This document shows, one piece after another, positions 45,566 to 54,135 of a DNA stretch of 63,923 nucleotides. The notes under the pieces are model-generated. The model was not told the DNA's origin. It saw nothing but the letters and a program-made list of their open reading frames with translations, and did not search any database. The translations under genes and the position numbers were made by a program. Every line of letters starts with the position of its first letter. Positions within the stretch are counted from its first letter, which is position 1. Origin of the DNA: Chitinophaga pinensis (GTDB lineage Bacteria > Bacteroidota > Bacteroidia > Chitinophagales > Chitinophagaceae); assembly GCA_945897185.1 (NCBI GenBank), contig CAMDFC010000006.1, forward strand, positions 1 to 63,923, in the 5' to 3' direction.

Positions 45566-45593
45566 CTGATCTCTAAAACAAGAAATTATATCT

Positions 45594-46262
45594 ATGCTCT
45601 ATATTGTTCCAACTCCCATTGGTAATTTAGGAGACATGACCTTTAGGGCTGTAGCCATTTTGAAGGAGGTGGATCTCATACTGGCTGAAGACACACGTAC
45701 TTCAGGGGTATTGCTCAAACACTACGAGATACACAAGAGCATGTTTCCCTACCACCAACACAACGAACATAAAATTACAGAGCGATTAGTAGAAGAATTG
45801 CTTGCTGGCAAAACCATGGCATTGCTTACTGATGCTGGAACACCAGGCATTTCAGACCCTGCATTTTTTCTTGTAAGGGCCGCCATAAAAAATGGTATCC
45901 GGGTAGAGTGCTTGCCAGGTGCAACGGCTTTTGTACCTGCCCTTATCAACAGTGGTTTACCATCAGATAGTTTTTGTTTTGAAGGCTTTTTGCCACTTAA
46001 GAAAGGCCGACATACTATTTTAACTGCATTGTCGGCTGAAAAAAGAACCATCCTCCTCTACGAATCTCCTATGCGGTTAATCAAAACCTTAGAGCAACTC
46101 ATTACCTATTTTGGAGAAGATAGACAGTGCTGTGTTTCTAGAGAACTCACTAAAAAGTTTGAAGAAAATGCAAGGGGCACACTAAAAGAAGTGCTAGAAC
46201 ACTTTTCTTTAAAAGGAGTAAAGGGAGAAATAGTAATTGTGATTGCCGGTAAAGAAAAATAG
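45594..46262 (+). CDS. rsmI: 16S rRNA (cytidine(1402)-2'-O)-methyltransferase
   Basis: 222 residues of the tetrapyrrole-methylase fold: MLYIVPTPIGNLGDMTFRA, ILAEDTRTSGVLLKHY, ALLTDAGTPGISDPAFFLV, CLPGATAFVPALINSGLPSD and RTILLYESPMRLIKTLE, all standard for RsmI. It methylates the ribose of C1402 in the decoding centre with SAM. Somewhat shorter than the E. coli enzyme, lacking its C-terminal extension, which is normal in Bacteroidetes. Lies 28 bases after purS and 46 bases before the helicase. Confidence 0.96.
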   Translation: MLYIVPTPIGNLGDMTFRAVAILKEVDLILAEDTRTSGVLLKHYEIHKSMFPYHQHNEHKITERLVEELLAGKTMALLTDAGTPGISDPAFFLVRAAIKNGIRVECLPGATAFVPALINSGLPSDSFCFEGFLPLKKGRHTILTALSAEKRTILLYESPMRLIKTLEQLITYFGEDRQCCVSRELTKKFEENARGTLKEVLEHFSLKGVKGEIVIVIAGKEK

Positions 46263-46308
46263 CACCCTGCATTACACGCATTCACCAAATCCTGTTTCCA
46301 TTATTTAC

Positions 46309-48774
46309 ATGTTGAACAACGACAAAATCATATCGGATTGGATGAATGCCAAAGGCTGGCAACCTTTTCAATACCAAGTGGACACCTGGAAAGCCATCCG
46401 TGAACACAAGAGTGGATTGGTTAATGCCCCCACAGGTTGTGGAAAAACCTTTTCTGTATTTATAGGTGCGGTTTTAAAATTCATGGATGCACATCCCCAA
46501 GACTGGCATTCAAAAAAACAAAATGGCTTAAAGCTGCTTTGGGTTACACCGCTTCGTGCACTTGCCAAAGACATTGGCAGGGCCATGGAAGAAGCAATAG
46601 TTGAAATTGGAATTCCTTGGACCGTAAGTATAAGAAATGGAGACACCAGTAACGCAGAACGTCAAAAACAAAAAAAGAAACTGCCAGAGGTATTAATCAT
46701 TACACCTGAAAGTTTACACCTTCTTCTTTCTGGTAAATCTCATGAACAACTGTTTGCTCATCTCGATCTTTTGGTAGTTGATGAGTGGCATGAGTTATTG
46801 GGATCTAAGCGTGGGGTACAAACAGAACTGGCAATAAGTAGAATCATTCATTGTAATAAAAATAAAAAACCAATGGTTTGGGGCATTTCTGCAACCATTG
46901 GTAATTTGCAGGAAGCAAAAGATGTATTGCTCTCACCTATTCTACTTTCACAAAGAGAAGCTACAAATGGAATTGTTATTTCTGCTCAACTTGACAAGAA
47001 AATAAATGTGATTCCCATTTATCCAGATGAGATAGAACAATATCCATGGGCCGGACATTTAGGAATCAAGTTGGCACATAAACTGATACCTATTATTGAA
47101 GAAAGTAACTCTACACTCATCTTCATCAACACAAGAGGTATGAGTGAAGTGTGGTACCATACACTACTTTCCATTGCTCCAGCATTAGCAGGCACATTGG
47201 CTTTGCACCATGGAAGTATTGACAGAGAACTGAGATACTGGGTTGAAGAAGCACTACATAAAGGAAAATTAAAAGCAGTAGTTTGTACGGCAAGTCTTGA
47301 TTTGGGTGTTGATTTCAGACCTGTATCTACCGTTATACAAGTGGGGTCTCCAAAAGGTGTTGCCAGATTTTTACAAAGGGCTGGAAGAAGCGGACATGCA
47401 CCGGGAGAAGAAAGTAATATTTATTTTCTACCCACCCATTCTTTAGAGTTGGTAGAACTAGCTGCTTTGAAAGATTCCATTGAGACAAAAAAAGTAGAAG
47501 CAAAAAATCCGATGGTACTCTGCTATGATGTACTCATACAATACCTATGCACCTTGGCTATAGGAGATGGATTTGACCAAAAAAAGATAAAGGAAGAAAT
47601 CAGTACTACATTTTGTTTTAGAGAGATCAGTGACGAAGAATGGAGCAGGGTAACCAACTTTATTTGTACTGGCGGAAATGCCTTACAACAATACGATGAA
47701 TACCAAAAAGTGCAACGAGACGAAGATGGTTTATATAAAATATTGAGTAGAAAGGTTGCTATGCGTCATCGTATGCACATAGGTACAATTGTGAGTGATG
47801 CGATGTTAAAAGTGAAATGGTCTAGTGGAGGCTATATTGGCGTTATAGAAGAATGGTTTATTTCAAAATTAGTTCCAGGAGATGTTTTTTCCTTGGCTGG
47901 AAAAAACCTTGAATTGGTCTCCATACAAGAGATGACTGTACTGGTGAGAAAAAGCAGTTCAAAAAAATCGATTGTCCCCAGTTGGATGGGAGGCAGAATG
48001 TCAATGACAGCCAATCTCGGATCGCAATTAAGAAAAAAACTGACTGAAGCAAGTAACATTGCTGTTGAAGATCCTATATTGAAAGAGCTTGCGCCTTTAT
48101 TAAAAAAACAAGCAACCCTTTCGATTGTTCCAAACGAAAACGAACTCTTAATTGAGCTCATTGAAAGTAAAGACGGTTACCATCTGTTTGCGCACACATT
48201 TGAAGGCAGATTGGTGAATGAGGCAATGGCAACAATACTTGCATGGAGAATTAGTAGGCTTAAGCCAATCAGTTTTACTTTTGCGATGAATGACTATAGC
48301 TTTGAGTTATTGAGCGACCAACCTATACCCGTTGATGATACTAATATTAGGCACCTATTTTCATCTGAGGGATTAACTGAAACTATTCAGCAAAGTGTGA
48401 ATGCAACAGAAATGGCAAAAAGAAAATTCAGAGACATTGCAGTAATTGGCGGATTGGTATTTCAAGGCAATCCCGGCGAGAAAAAAAAGGCAAAACACTT
48501 GCAATCCTCTGCTTCATTGTTATTCAATGTATTTCTGGAATACGACCCAGATAGTATTTTATTGAGACAGGCATTTGAGGAAGTGATGAATGACCAAATG
48601 GAAGAGCAACGATTAAGAGAAATGCTGAAAAGAATTGAAGCCTCAACAATTATCATAACACATCCAGAAAAGCTAACCCCATTTTCATTTCCAGTGAAAG
48701 TAGATTCTATGAGAGAAAGTATGTCTTCGGAAAAGTTGGAAGACCGAATTAAAAAGATGATCAAACAACTCTAA
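46309..48774 (+). CDS. Ligase-associated DEXH-box helicase (Lhr-like)
   Basis: 821 residues from ATG 46309; a longer frame reaches back into rsmI and was rejected. Superfamily 2: Walker A APTGCGKT (40-47), motif II DEWH (158-161), motif III ISATIG, motif VI QRAGRSGHAPGEESN, then the Lhr winged-helix and C-terminal domain. Family knowledge: this helicase is one of four genes (DNA ligase, exonuclease, helicase, phosphoesterase) of the ligase-associated DNA damage response set; here only helicase and phosphoesterase are adjacent, facing each other with a 4-base overlap. Likely acts in DNA repair; ligase and exonuclease are not in the window. Confidence 0.93.
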   Translation: MLNNDKIISDWMNAKGWQPFQYQVDTWKAIREHKSGLVNAPTGCGKTFSVFIGAVLKFMDAHPQDWHSKKQNGLKLLWVTPLRALAKDIGRAMEEAIVEIGIPWTVSIRNGDTSNAERQKQKKKLPEVLIITPESLHLLLSGKSHEQLFAHLDLLVVDEWHELLGSKRGVQTELAISRIIHCNKNKKPMVWGISATIGNLQEAKDVLLSPILLSQREATNGIVISAQLDKKINVIPIYPDEIEQYPWAGHLGIKLAHKLIPIIEESNSTLIFINTRGMSEVWYHTLLSIAPALAGTLALHHGSIDRELRYWVEEALHKGKLKAVVCTASLDLGVDFRPVSTVIQVGSPKGVARFLQRAGRSGHAPGEESNIYFLPTHSLELVELAALKDSIETKKVEAKNPMVLCYDVLIQYLCTLAIGDGFDQKKIKEEISTTFCFREISDEEWSRVTNFICTGGNALQQYDEYQKVQRDEDGLYKILSRKVAMRHRMHIGTIVSDAMLKVKWSSGGYIGVIEEWFISKLVPGDVFSLAGKNLELVSIQEMTVLVRKSSSKKSIVPSWMGGRMSMTANLGSQLRKKLTEASNIAVEDPILKELAPLLKKQATLSIVPNENELLIELIESKDGYHLFAHTFEGRLVNEAMATILAWRISRLKPISFTFAMNDYSFELLSDQPIPVDDTNIRHLFSSEGLTETIQQSVNATEMAKRKFRDIAVIGGLVFQGNPGEKKKAKHLQSSASLLFNVFLEYDPDSILLRQAFEEVMNDQMEEQRLREMLKRIEASTIIITHPEKLTPFSFPVKVDSMRESMSSEKLEDRIKKMIKQL

Positions 48775-49436
48775 CCTGCAATTTCAGTAATAGATTGTTC
48801 TTTACCCTTGCCAAATATTGCATAAGCCGCTTCACCCTTTTGAGGCGTTACAAGGTATTTGCCAGTAAACTTGCTAAAGGCAGGTAAAATGCAAAATTCT
48901 TGAGTAAAATAAAAACAAGGAAAGACGAACGACTGTTTTCCTTTTCCATTTATTTTTATTCCAGGATGGGTATGCCCAACGAAAGAAAAATGAGTATCTA
49001 TTTTTTCATTCAGCAATTCATGTGAAAAACGAAAAGGCCCCAGGTAAAATTCTTTTTCAATTACCTCTATTCCCAAATCTTCATAGGCACTGTTCACCAA
49101 TATTTCGTGGTTGCCTTTCACCAATGAAATTTTGGTGGAGCCCAATACTTTTCTCCAATTTGAAAACCATTCGTGCTCAAGGTTTGTAATACTGTGAAAG
49201 AAATCACCTGTCACAATCACTTGCTTTGGAGAAAACAAATGCACTTGCTGAAAAAATCGATGTAAGTCCTCTTGAAAAACTTGTTGTGGAATTGCAATAC
49301 CTGCTTTTCTAAAATGCGCAGACTTCCCGATGTGCATATCAGACAAGAGCAGGGTTTGTTCATCTTCCCAATAGATGCAACGATCGGCACTAAGCACCAA
49401 CCGTTGATTACTAACTGTTAGAGGGAATAGATGCAT
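48771..49436 (-). CDS. pdeM: Ligase-associated DNA damage response endonuclease/phosphoesterase PdeM
   Basis: 221 residues. Calcineurin-like two-metal motifs: LLSDMHIGKSAHFRKAGI (DxH), VTGDFFHS (GDxxH-like), KGNHEIL (GNHE) and FVGHTHPGI (GHTH). The family is found beside the DEXH helicase gene, as here, and is predicted to trim DNA ends. Convergent with the helicase (4-base overlap) and 15 bases after the MurU-like gene on the same strand. A -7 element four bases before the ATG predicts a leaderless transcript in addition to read-through from MurU. Confidence 0.93.
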   Translation of the reverse strand: MHLFPLTVSNQRLVLSADRCIYWEDEQTLLLSDMHIGKSAHFRKAGIAIPQQVFQEDLHRFFQQVHLFSPKQVIVTGDFFHSITNLEHEWFSNWRKVLGSTKISLVKGNHEILVNSAYEDLGIEVIEKEFYLGPFRFSHELLNEKIDTHFSFVGHTHPGIKINGKGKQSFVFPCFYFTQEFCILPAFSKFTGKYLVTPQKGEAAYAIFGKGKEQSITEIAG

Positions 49437-49440
49437 AACA

Positions 49441-49448
49441 CAAAGCTA
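49441..49448 (-). promoter_or_regulatory. -7 element four bases before the pdeM ATG
   Basis: TAGCTTTG on the minus strand; four bases then ATG (49436). The expected start point falls on or next to the A of the ATG. No -33 TTG is seen at normal spacing. Confidence 0.5.
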
Positions 49449-49451
49449 TAT

Positions 49452-50198
49452 TTAGTTAAAAAGTTCTGCAGCCTTGGCTATGGCATCCGGCTTACCTACA
49501 TCCAAAACAAGATCACCCGTGTGGTTATATCCAATAATTGTTTGCTGAGCGGCCAAAGACAAATAGGTGTCTGTGATTGAAAAACAGCCACCAGAAGGCA
49601 TTAAATCAAAGATTCGGGGATGAATAAGGTGAACACCAGAGAATGCAAAAGGCATTAAACTTTCTAGTGTTGAAAAACTAGGCACAATTTTTACTTCTTC
49701 CGTCTTGTTATTTTTCCATCCACTTAAATGCATTTTATCATTAAATAGAAAATGCCTTGTACTCGATCTAGTTGTTACCGCTAAAGTTGCAAGAGGATCC
49801 TTCGAAATATGATAGTCATACATGTTACCAAGATTGAGGTCTGTAAGAATATCTGCATTCATAACAACAAATGGCCTGTCGTCGCCTTTAAGCAATGATG
49901 ATGCATGAGCCAGTCCTCCTCCAGTTTCAAAGGGACCGTTCTCCTCATATGACACATGAACTTTAATGTCTGTATTACGGTAACGGGATAAAAAAAGATG
50001 AATTTGTCCGGAAAAATGAAATGTATTAATTACAAACTCCTTGATGCCAAAGGAACGTAAATAATCAATGTTTCTTTCTAATAAAGATTTCCCTTTAATC
50101 TTCACCAAGGCCTTGGGTGTATAATCTGTATAAGGTTTTAAACGGGTACCCATCCCTGCAGCAAAAATCATTGCTTTACAATGTTCAATACCGTTCAT
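49452..50198 (-). CDS. MurU-like sugar-1-phosphate nucleotidyltransferase
   Basis: 248 residues from ATG 50198 (MNGIEHCKAMIFAAGMGTRL), overlapping the upstream kinase gene by 14 bases; a longer start at 50225 is possible. Nucleotidyltransferase motif IFAAGMGTRLKPYTDYTPKAL (NTP-binding GxGTR and PK), VVMNADILTDLNL (metal Asp) and the late TGDLVLDVGKPDAI match the MurU group, which forms UDP-MurNAc from MurNAc-1-phosphate in Pseudomonas and some Bacteroidetes. A glucose- or mannose-1-phosphate enzyme cannot be ruled out, but adjacency to an AmgK-like kinase supports cell-wall sugar recycling. Confidence 0.85.
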   Translation of the reverse strand: MNGIEHCKAMIFAAGMGTRLKPYTDYTPKALVKIKGKSLLERNIDYLRSFGIKEFVINTFHFSGQIHLFLSRYRNTDIKVHVSYEENGPFETGGGLAHASSLLKGDDRPFVVMNADILTDLNLGNMYDYHISKDPLATLAVTTRSSTRHFLFNDKMHLSGWKNNKTEEVKIVPSFSTLESLMPFAFSGVHLIHPRIFDLMPSGGCFSITDTYLSLAAQQTIIGYNHTGDLVLDVGKPDAIAKAAELFN

Positions 50199-51642
50199 TG
50201 ATCCAGTTTTTTGCTTCTTGTTCAAGGTGACAAACTTCTACTTGCACTTTGTATTTTTCTTTTAGAAAATCTGTTAAGCGGTCTGCAGCGTAAACGCTTC
50301 GGTGTTGTCCGCCTGTGCAACCAAAATTAATCGTAAGCCCTTCAAAGTCGCGTTTCAAATAATCTTCAACAGAAATACCTACAATGCCAAAAACATGCTG
50401 CAAGAACAAGGGCATACTCGTTTTGTGCATCAAAAATTCTTGTACAGGTTTATCACGGCCAGTGAGGGTTTTGTATTCTTCTATCCTACCTGGATTGAGA
50501 ATACCCCTACAATCAAAAACATAACCACCTCTATTTCCATTCTCATCTGTTGGAATACCCTTCTTGTAAGAAAAACTGTTGACTTTTATTTTCAATTTAC
50601 TTTCTTTACTTGCCTTAACAGTTTCAAATTTTTCTAAAATATCATCGGTTAAAATGGCGTCTAATACTTTTTTAAGTGCAGGTAAACGCAAAGGAAGGCC
50701 CTTGTTTTCTAAAAACCATTTTAAGTTTTTGAGTGCAAATGGAATACTGGAAAGGAAGTGTTGTTTTCTTTCAAACAAGCCTCTGAATCCATAGGCGCCT
50801 AGTGTTTGCAGCATCCGTATCAACACAAAGCCATCATAGTTATTCAAGAAATCCGCTTTTACCAACTTGCCATCCAACAATTCATTTACTTCATCAAAAT
50901 AACTATTTACCAGTTCTTCTCTCCAAGTGTAGGGCATTTGAGCCCTTGCCTGCCACAACAGTGAAGCGATATCGTATTGGAGTGCGCCTTGCATGCCACC
51001 TTGGTAATCTATAAAGTAGGTTTCGCCCTCTTTAACCATGATGTTTCTGCTCTGGCAATCCCGATGCATAAAATATTGATGCTCTTCCTGGGTTAGGTAG
51101 TTACTCAACATTTCAAAATCGTTTAGCAAAAGATTTTTGTCGTACGGCAAATCCAAGGCACGCACAAAATAATATAAAAAATAGAGCAGGTCAGAATAGA
51201 TGGCTTGTTTATCAAAAGACTTTGTTGCAATACAGTTGTTGTAATCTAAGCCATCACCTCCTAAAATTTGAAGCCTGGCCAATTGGCTGCAGGTTTTTTT
51301 AAACAAGTCTTTTACCTGATCAGAAAAACCTTCCTTTTGAATAAAATCGAACAGCGAATGATCACCCAAATCTGATTGAACGTAAAATTCTTTTGTTGGG
51401 TCTGTAAATATAATAGACGGCACATTCAACCCTTTGGCAGTAAAATGTTTGGTGAATTCGAGAAATGCATTGTTTTCTGAAATGTTACCGGGATTATGAG
51501 TAAGCACATAAGATGCCTCCTTGTGCTTGAATCGAAAATACTGTCGGTTACTGCCTTCTTGTCTTAAAGTTTCAAGCGCTATTGTATGTCCGGGTTGCCA
51601 GCTATCTAATGATGCCAAAATATGTTTAAATGCCTGTTGCAT
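50185..51642 (-). CDS. APH-fold kinase (AmgK-like) fused to RapZ C-terminal domain
   Basis: 485 residues from ATG 51642; an in-frame TTG three codons earlier lies inside the -7 element and was rejected. Residues 1-345: aminoglycoside-phosphotransferase fold with TLRQEGSNRQYFRF, the catalytic loop HRDCQSRN (193-200) and the metal segment FIDYQGG (Asp212), as in AmgK, which phosphorylates MurNAc/GlcNAc at the anomeric position. Residues about 349-485: RapZ C-terminal domain (SFSYKKGIPTDENG, YVFDCRGILNPG, LTGRDKPVQEFL, NFGCTGGQHRSVYAADRL), the glucosamine-6-phosphate sensor of E. coli RapZ. RapZ's P-loop domain is absent. First gene of a unit with the MurU-like gene (14-base overlap). Confidence 0.9.
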   Translation of the reverse strand: MQQAFKHILASLDSWQPGHTIALETLRQEGSNRQYFRFKHKEASYVLTHNPGNISENNAFLEFTKHFTAKGLNVPSIIFTDPTKEFYVQSDLGDHSLFDFIQKEGFSDQVKDLFKKTCSQLARLQILGGDGLDYNNCIATKSFDKQAIYSDLLYFLYYFVRALDLPYDKNLLLNDFEMLSNYLTQEEHQYFMHRDCQSRNIMVKEGETYFIDYQGGMQGALQYDIASLLWQARAQMPYTWREELVNSYFDEVNELLDGKLVKADFLNNYDGFVLIRMLQTLGAYGFRGLFERKQHFLSSIPFALKNLKWFLENKGLPLRLPALKKVLDAILTDDILEKFETVKASKESKLKIKVNSFSYKKGIPTDENGNRGGYVFDCRGILNPGRIEEYKTLTGRDKPVQEFLMHKTSMPLFLQHVFGIVGISVEDYLKRDFEGLTINFGCTGGQHRSVYAADRLTDFLKEKYKVQVEVCHLEQEAKNWINERY

Positions 51643-51648
51643 AGGCAA

Positions 51649-51656
51649 CAAAGTTA
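51649..51656 (-). promoter_or_regulatory. -7 element next to the kinase-RapZ-C ATG
   Basis: TAACTTTG on the minus strand, six bases before the ATG at 51642. The predicted start point leaves a leader of about two bases. Divergent from the trmH-type promoter 33 bases away. Confidence 0.55.
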
Positions 51657-51688
51657 TCTTTTATTCTGTAAGGAAAAAAGACTAACCT

Positions 51689-51696
51689 TATCTTTG
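51689..51696 (+). promoter_or_regulatory. -7 element four bases before the TrmH-type ATG
   Basis: TATCTTTG, perfect TAnnTTTG, then cagt and ATG (51701). The expected start point coincides with the ATG, predicting a leaderless mRNA. Confidence 0.6.
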
Positions 51697-51700
51697 CAGT

Positions 51701-52234
51701 ATGTTGAAAAAGCAGATGGATGAATTAGATCGGCTGTCTACTGAGGAGTTTCATCGTTCCGCCAAATCCCCTTTGGTGGTGGTGTTGGAGAATGTAAGAA
51801 GTATGCACAATGTTGGCAGTGTATTTAGAACCTGTGATGCTTTTTTGGTTGAAAAAATTTACTTGTGCGGCTTTACACCCACACCTCCACATCGGGAAAT
51901 ACAAAAGACAGCCTTAGGCGCAACAGAAACAGTGAGTTGGGAGGCCGTTACTGAAGTACATCAATTAATCAAAAATTTAAAAGAACAAGGTTATCTGGTC
52001 TATACCGTTGAGCAAATTCACTCAAGCATTTCATTGGACTTGTTTTTTCCAGAGAAAGATAAAAAAATAGCCCTTGTATTTGGAAATGAAGCAGATGGCG
52101 TAAGTGAAGAAACCATTAAGCTTTGCAACGGCGCAATTGAGATCCCCCAATTGGGCAGTAAACATTCTTTCAACATCAGTGTATCAGCAGGTATAGTTTT
52201 ATGGGATGTTATGGGTAAAATAAAACGTAGATGA
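51701..52234 (+). CDS. TrmH/SpoU-family RNA 2'-O-methyltransferase
   Basis: 177 residues, single SPOUT domain. Motif 1 SPLVVVLENVRSMHNVGSVF with RTCDAF, motif 2 IALVFGNEADGVSEETIKLC and motif 3 IEIPQLGSKHSFNISVSAGI form the knotted SAM site. It methylates ribose in tRNA or rRNA; the exact position cannot be assigned because the N-terminal substrate domain of RlmB/TrmH is missing. An alternative ATG at 51716 (MDELDRLS) would give a normal leader, but MLKKQMDEL resembles relatives. It overlaps the prenyltransferase gene by 4 bases (ATGA). Confidence 0.92.
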   Translation: MLKKQMDELDRLSTEEFHRSAKSPLVVVLENVRSMHNVGSVFRTCDAFLVEKIYLCGFTPTPPHREIQKTALGATETVSWEAVTEVHQLIKNLKEQGYLVYTVEQIHSSISLDLFFPEKDKKIALVFGNEADGVSEETIKLCNGAIEIPQLGSKHSFNISVSAGIVLWDVMGKIKRR

Positions 52235-53133
52235 AAAAAATCAACAACTACCTATCACTGATTAAATTCTCCCACACTATTTTTGCAATGCCTTTTGCAC
52301 TGTTGGGATTTTTTATGGGTATTTTTCACCTAGACAACAGTAATGAAGCAGGATGGCTGGTTATAAAAGATTATTTTATTTCTCACTATCTCGTTTTTGT
52401 TTTTATTCTTTTGTGCATGGTCTTTGCAAGAAGTGCAGCAATGGCATTTAACAGGTACCTCGACCGTGAATTTGATGCAAAAAATCCAAGAACAGCCATT
52501 AGAGAAATTCCAAGTGGTGTAATTAGCGCAACCAACGCCCTGCGTTTCACCATCTTAAATGCGGTCTTGTTTTGTGCCGCTGCTTATATGATCAACACCA
52601 TTTGCTTTCTCTTATCTCCCATTGCTTTGCTTGTAATATTGGGTTACAGCTACACCAAACGATTTACCACACTTTGTCACCTTGTATTGGGATTGGGATT
52701 ATCCTTGGCCCCTGCTGGCGCTTTCATAGCCGTTACAGAAACCATTGTACCCGCAGTGGTCTTTCTTTCATTATCTGTGATTGGATGGGTAAGTGGGTTT
52801 GATATCATTTATTCTTTACAAGACGATAAGTTTGATGCTTCAGAAGGCCTACTTTCTATCCCATCAACATTGGGTAGAAAAAAAGCTTTGTTGGCTTCAA
52901 GGATATTACATGTTTCTACAGCATTACTTGTTATAACAGCAGGCCTATTCTTTGAATTTCATTTCCTCTATTTTATTGGCGCTTCGCTTTTTGTTGGTCT
53001 ACTTATTTACCAACAAACTGTGGTAAAAGAAAACGACCTTAGCAGCGTGAACTTGGCATTTATGACGGCTAATGGAATTGCCAGTATTGTTTTTTTTATT
53101 TTCGCAATAGCAGATTTAATTGCATACAACTAG
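52231..53133 (+). CDS. UbiA-family prenyltransferase (MqnP-like)
   Basis: 300 residues, eight to nine membrane helices. Opening KINNYLSLIKFSHTIFAMPFALLG, the first Asp-rich motif NRYLDREFDAKNPRTA (N-R-x2-D-x3-D) and the second SLQDDKFDASEGLLSIPS (D-D-x2-D-x3) are the prenyl-diphosphate/Mg2+ sites. The sequence type is the 'UbiA-like' branch that includes MqnP of the futalosine menaquinone pathway, rather than MenA; this assignment is by resemblance only. It overlaps trmH and abuts ruvX (no gap), forming a trmH-type/ubiA/ruvX operon. Confidence 0.9.
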   Translation: MKKINNYLSLIKFSHTIFAMPFALLGFFMGIFHLDNSNEAGWLVIKDYFISHYLVFVFILLCMVFARSAAMAFNRYLDREFDAKNPRTAIREIPSGVISATNALRFTILNAVLFCAAAYMINTICFLLSPIALLVILGYSYTKRFTTLCHLVLGLGLSLAPAGAFIAVTETIVPAVVFLSLSVIGWVSGFDIIYSLQDDKFDASEGLLSIPSTLGRKKALLASRILHVSTALLVITAGLFFEFHFLYFIGASLFVGLLIYQQTVVKENDLSSVNLAFMTANGIASIVFFIFAIADLIAYN

Positions 53134-53547
53134 ATGGCAAGAATTCTATCATTGGACTATGGCAAAAAAAGGACGGGGGTTGCTGTTACAGATCCTTTGC
53201 AAATTATTGCGAGTGGATTAACCACAGTAGGCACACAGCAATTGTTTGATTTTCTCAAAGATTACATAAGCAAGGAAGTAGTGGAGAAAATTATCATTGG
53301 GCTACCTTATCAGCTAGATGGATCCCCAACAGATGCAACTGCTGCAGTATTGCATTGTATTAGGAGATTAAAAAACAGTTTCCCTACTATACCTGTAGTA
53401 TCTGTAGACGAACAATTTTCGTCCAAAATGGCAAGCAGGGCAATGCTCGATATGGGACTTAAAAAAAAAGATAGACAAAAAAAAGGATTGGTGGATGAAA
53501 TTGCTGCAACCTTACTCTTGCAAGAATATATGCAAGCGAATCAATAG
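53134..53547 (+). CDS. ruvX: Putative pre-16S rRNA nuclease / Holliday junction resolvase RuvX (YqgF)
   Basis: 137 residues. RNase H-like fold with the catalytic Asp in ILSLDYGKKRTGVAVTDPL, EKIIIGLPYQLDGSPTD and VVSVDEQFSSKMASRAML, plus the late KKGLVDEIAATLLLQEY (second Asp). In E. coli YqgF matures the 5' end of 16S rRNA; recombination activity has also been proposed. Start immediately follows the prenyltransferase stop. It is convergent with def; the ruvX-def neighbourhood is frequent in Bacteroidetes. Confidence 0.94.
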   Translation: MARILSLDYGKKRTGVAVTDPLQIIASGLTTVGTQQLFDFLKDYISKEVVEKIIIGLPYQLDGSPTDATAAVLHCIRRLKNSFPTIPVVSVDEQFSSKMASRAMLDMGLKKKDRQKKGLVDEIAATLLLQEYMQANQ

Positions 53548-53552
53548 CTCAA

Positions 53553-54131
53553 TTATTTAGCAAACAACATTTTATAGCCTGTTTTTACTCGTCCAGCACT
53601 GATATCATCTAGCTTTTTTTTGAGTAACTTTTTTTTGATTAAGGAAATATGATCGATAAATAATTTTCCATCAATATGATCGTATTCATGAAGAATTACA
53701 CGCGCATTCAATCCTTTAAATGATTCCACTTTTTTATTGAATGATTCATCGCAATATTCGAGAACCACTTCACTTTCACGAGAAACTTCTTCCCTAAATC
53801 CAGGAAGACTTAAACAACCCTCATCGCAGGACCAAAACGCTCCATTTAATTCTAAAATATGTGCGTTGATGAATACTTTTTTGAAGCCGATTTCTCCATC
53901 AAAATCCGCTATGGATTCCTGATCAGACTTCTCGTACACTTGTTGTGTATCAATAACAAAGAGTCTGATGGATTTATTGATTTGAGGTGCTGCCAAACCC
54001 ATACCATTGGAATGGTACATGGTCTGCCACATGTCATCAATGAGTTGTGTTAATGCGGGGTAATCTGGATCAAGATCGGTACAAACTTTTCTCAGAATGG
54101 GATGACCATATGCAACAACCGGAAGGACCAT
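53553..54131 (-). CDS. def: Peptide deformylase
   Basis: 192 residues. All three metal/catalytic motifs are intact: GMGLAAPQ, EGCLSLPG and HEYDHIDG (HExxH). It removes the formyl group from nascent N-terminal Met with Fe2+/Ni2+. The opening MVLPVVAYGHPILRKVC is typical, so the start at 54131 is firm. A -7 element four bases ahead predicts a leaderless transcript; no ribosome-binding site can exist in that case. The upstream phosphorylase stop (54150) lies 18 bases away on the same strand. Confidence 0.96.
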   Translation of the reverse strand: MVLPVVAYGHPILRKVCTDLDPDYPALTQLIDDMWQTMYHSNGMGLAAPQINKSIRLFVIDTQQVYEKSDQESIADFDGEIGFKKVFINAHILELNGAFWSCDEGCLSLPGFREEVSRESEVVLEYCDESFNKKVESFKGLNARVILHEYDHIDGKLFIDHISLIKKKLLKKKLDDISAGRVKTGYKMLFAK

Positions 54132-54135
54132 ATTA

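Noticed and set aside
45548-45573. gagatcag/ctgatctc inverted repeat taken as a terminator of purS
   Set aside because: No T-run follows and rsmI starts only 21 bases later; kept only as a note under the purS finding.
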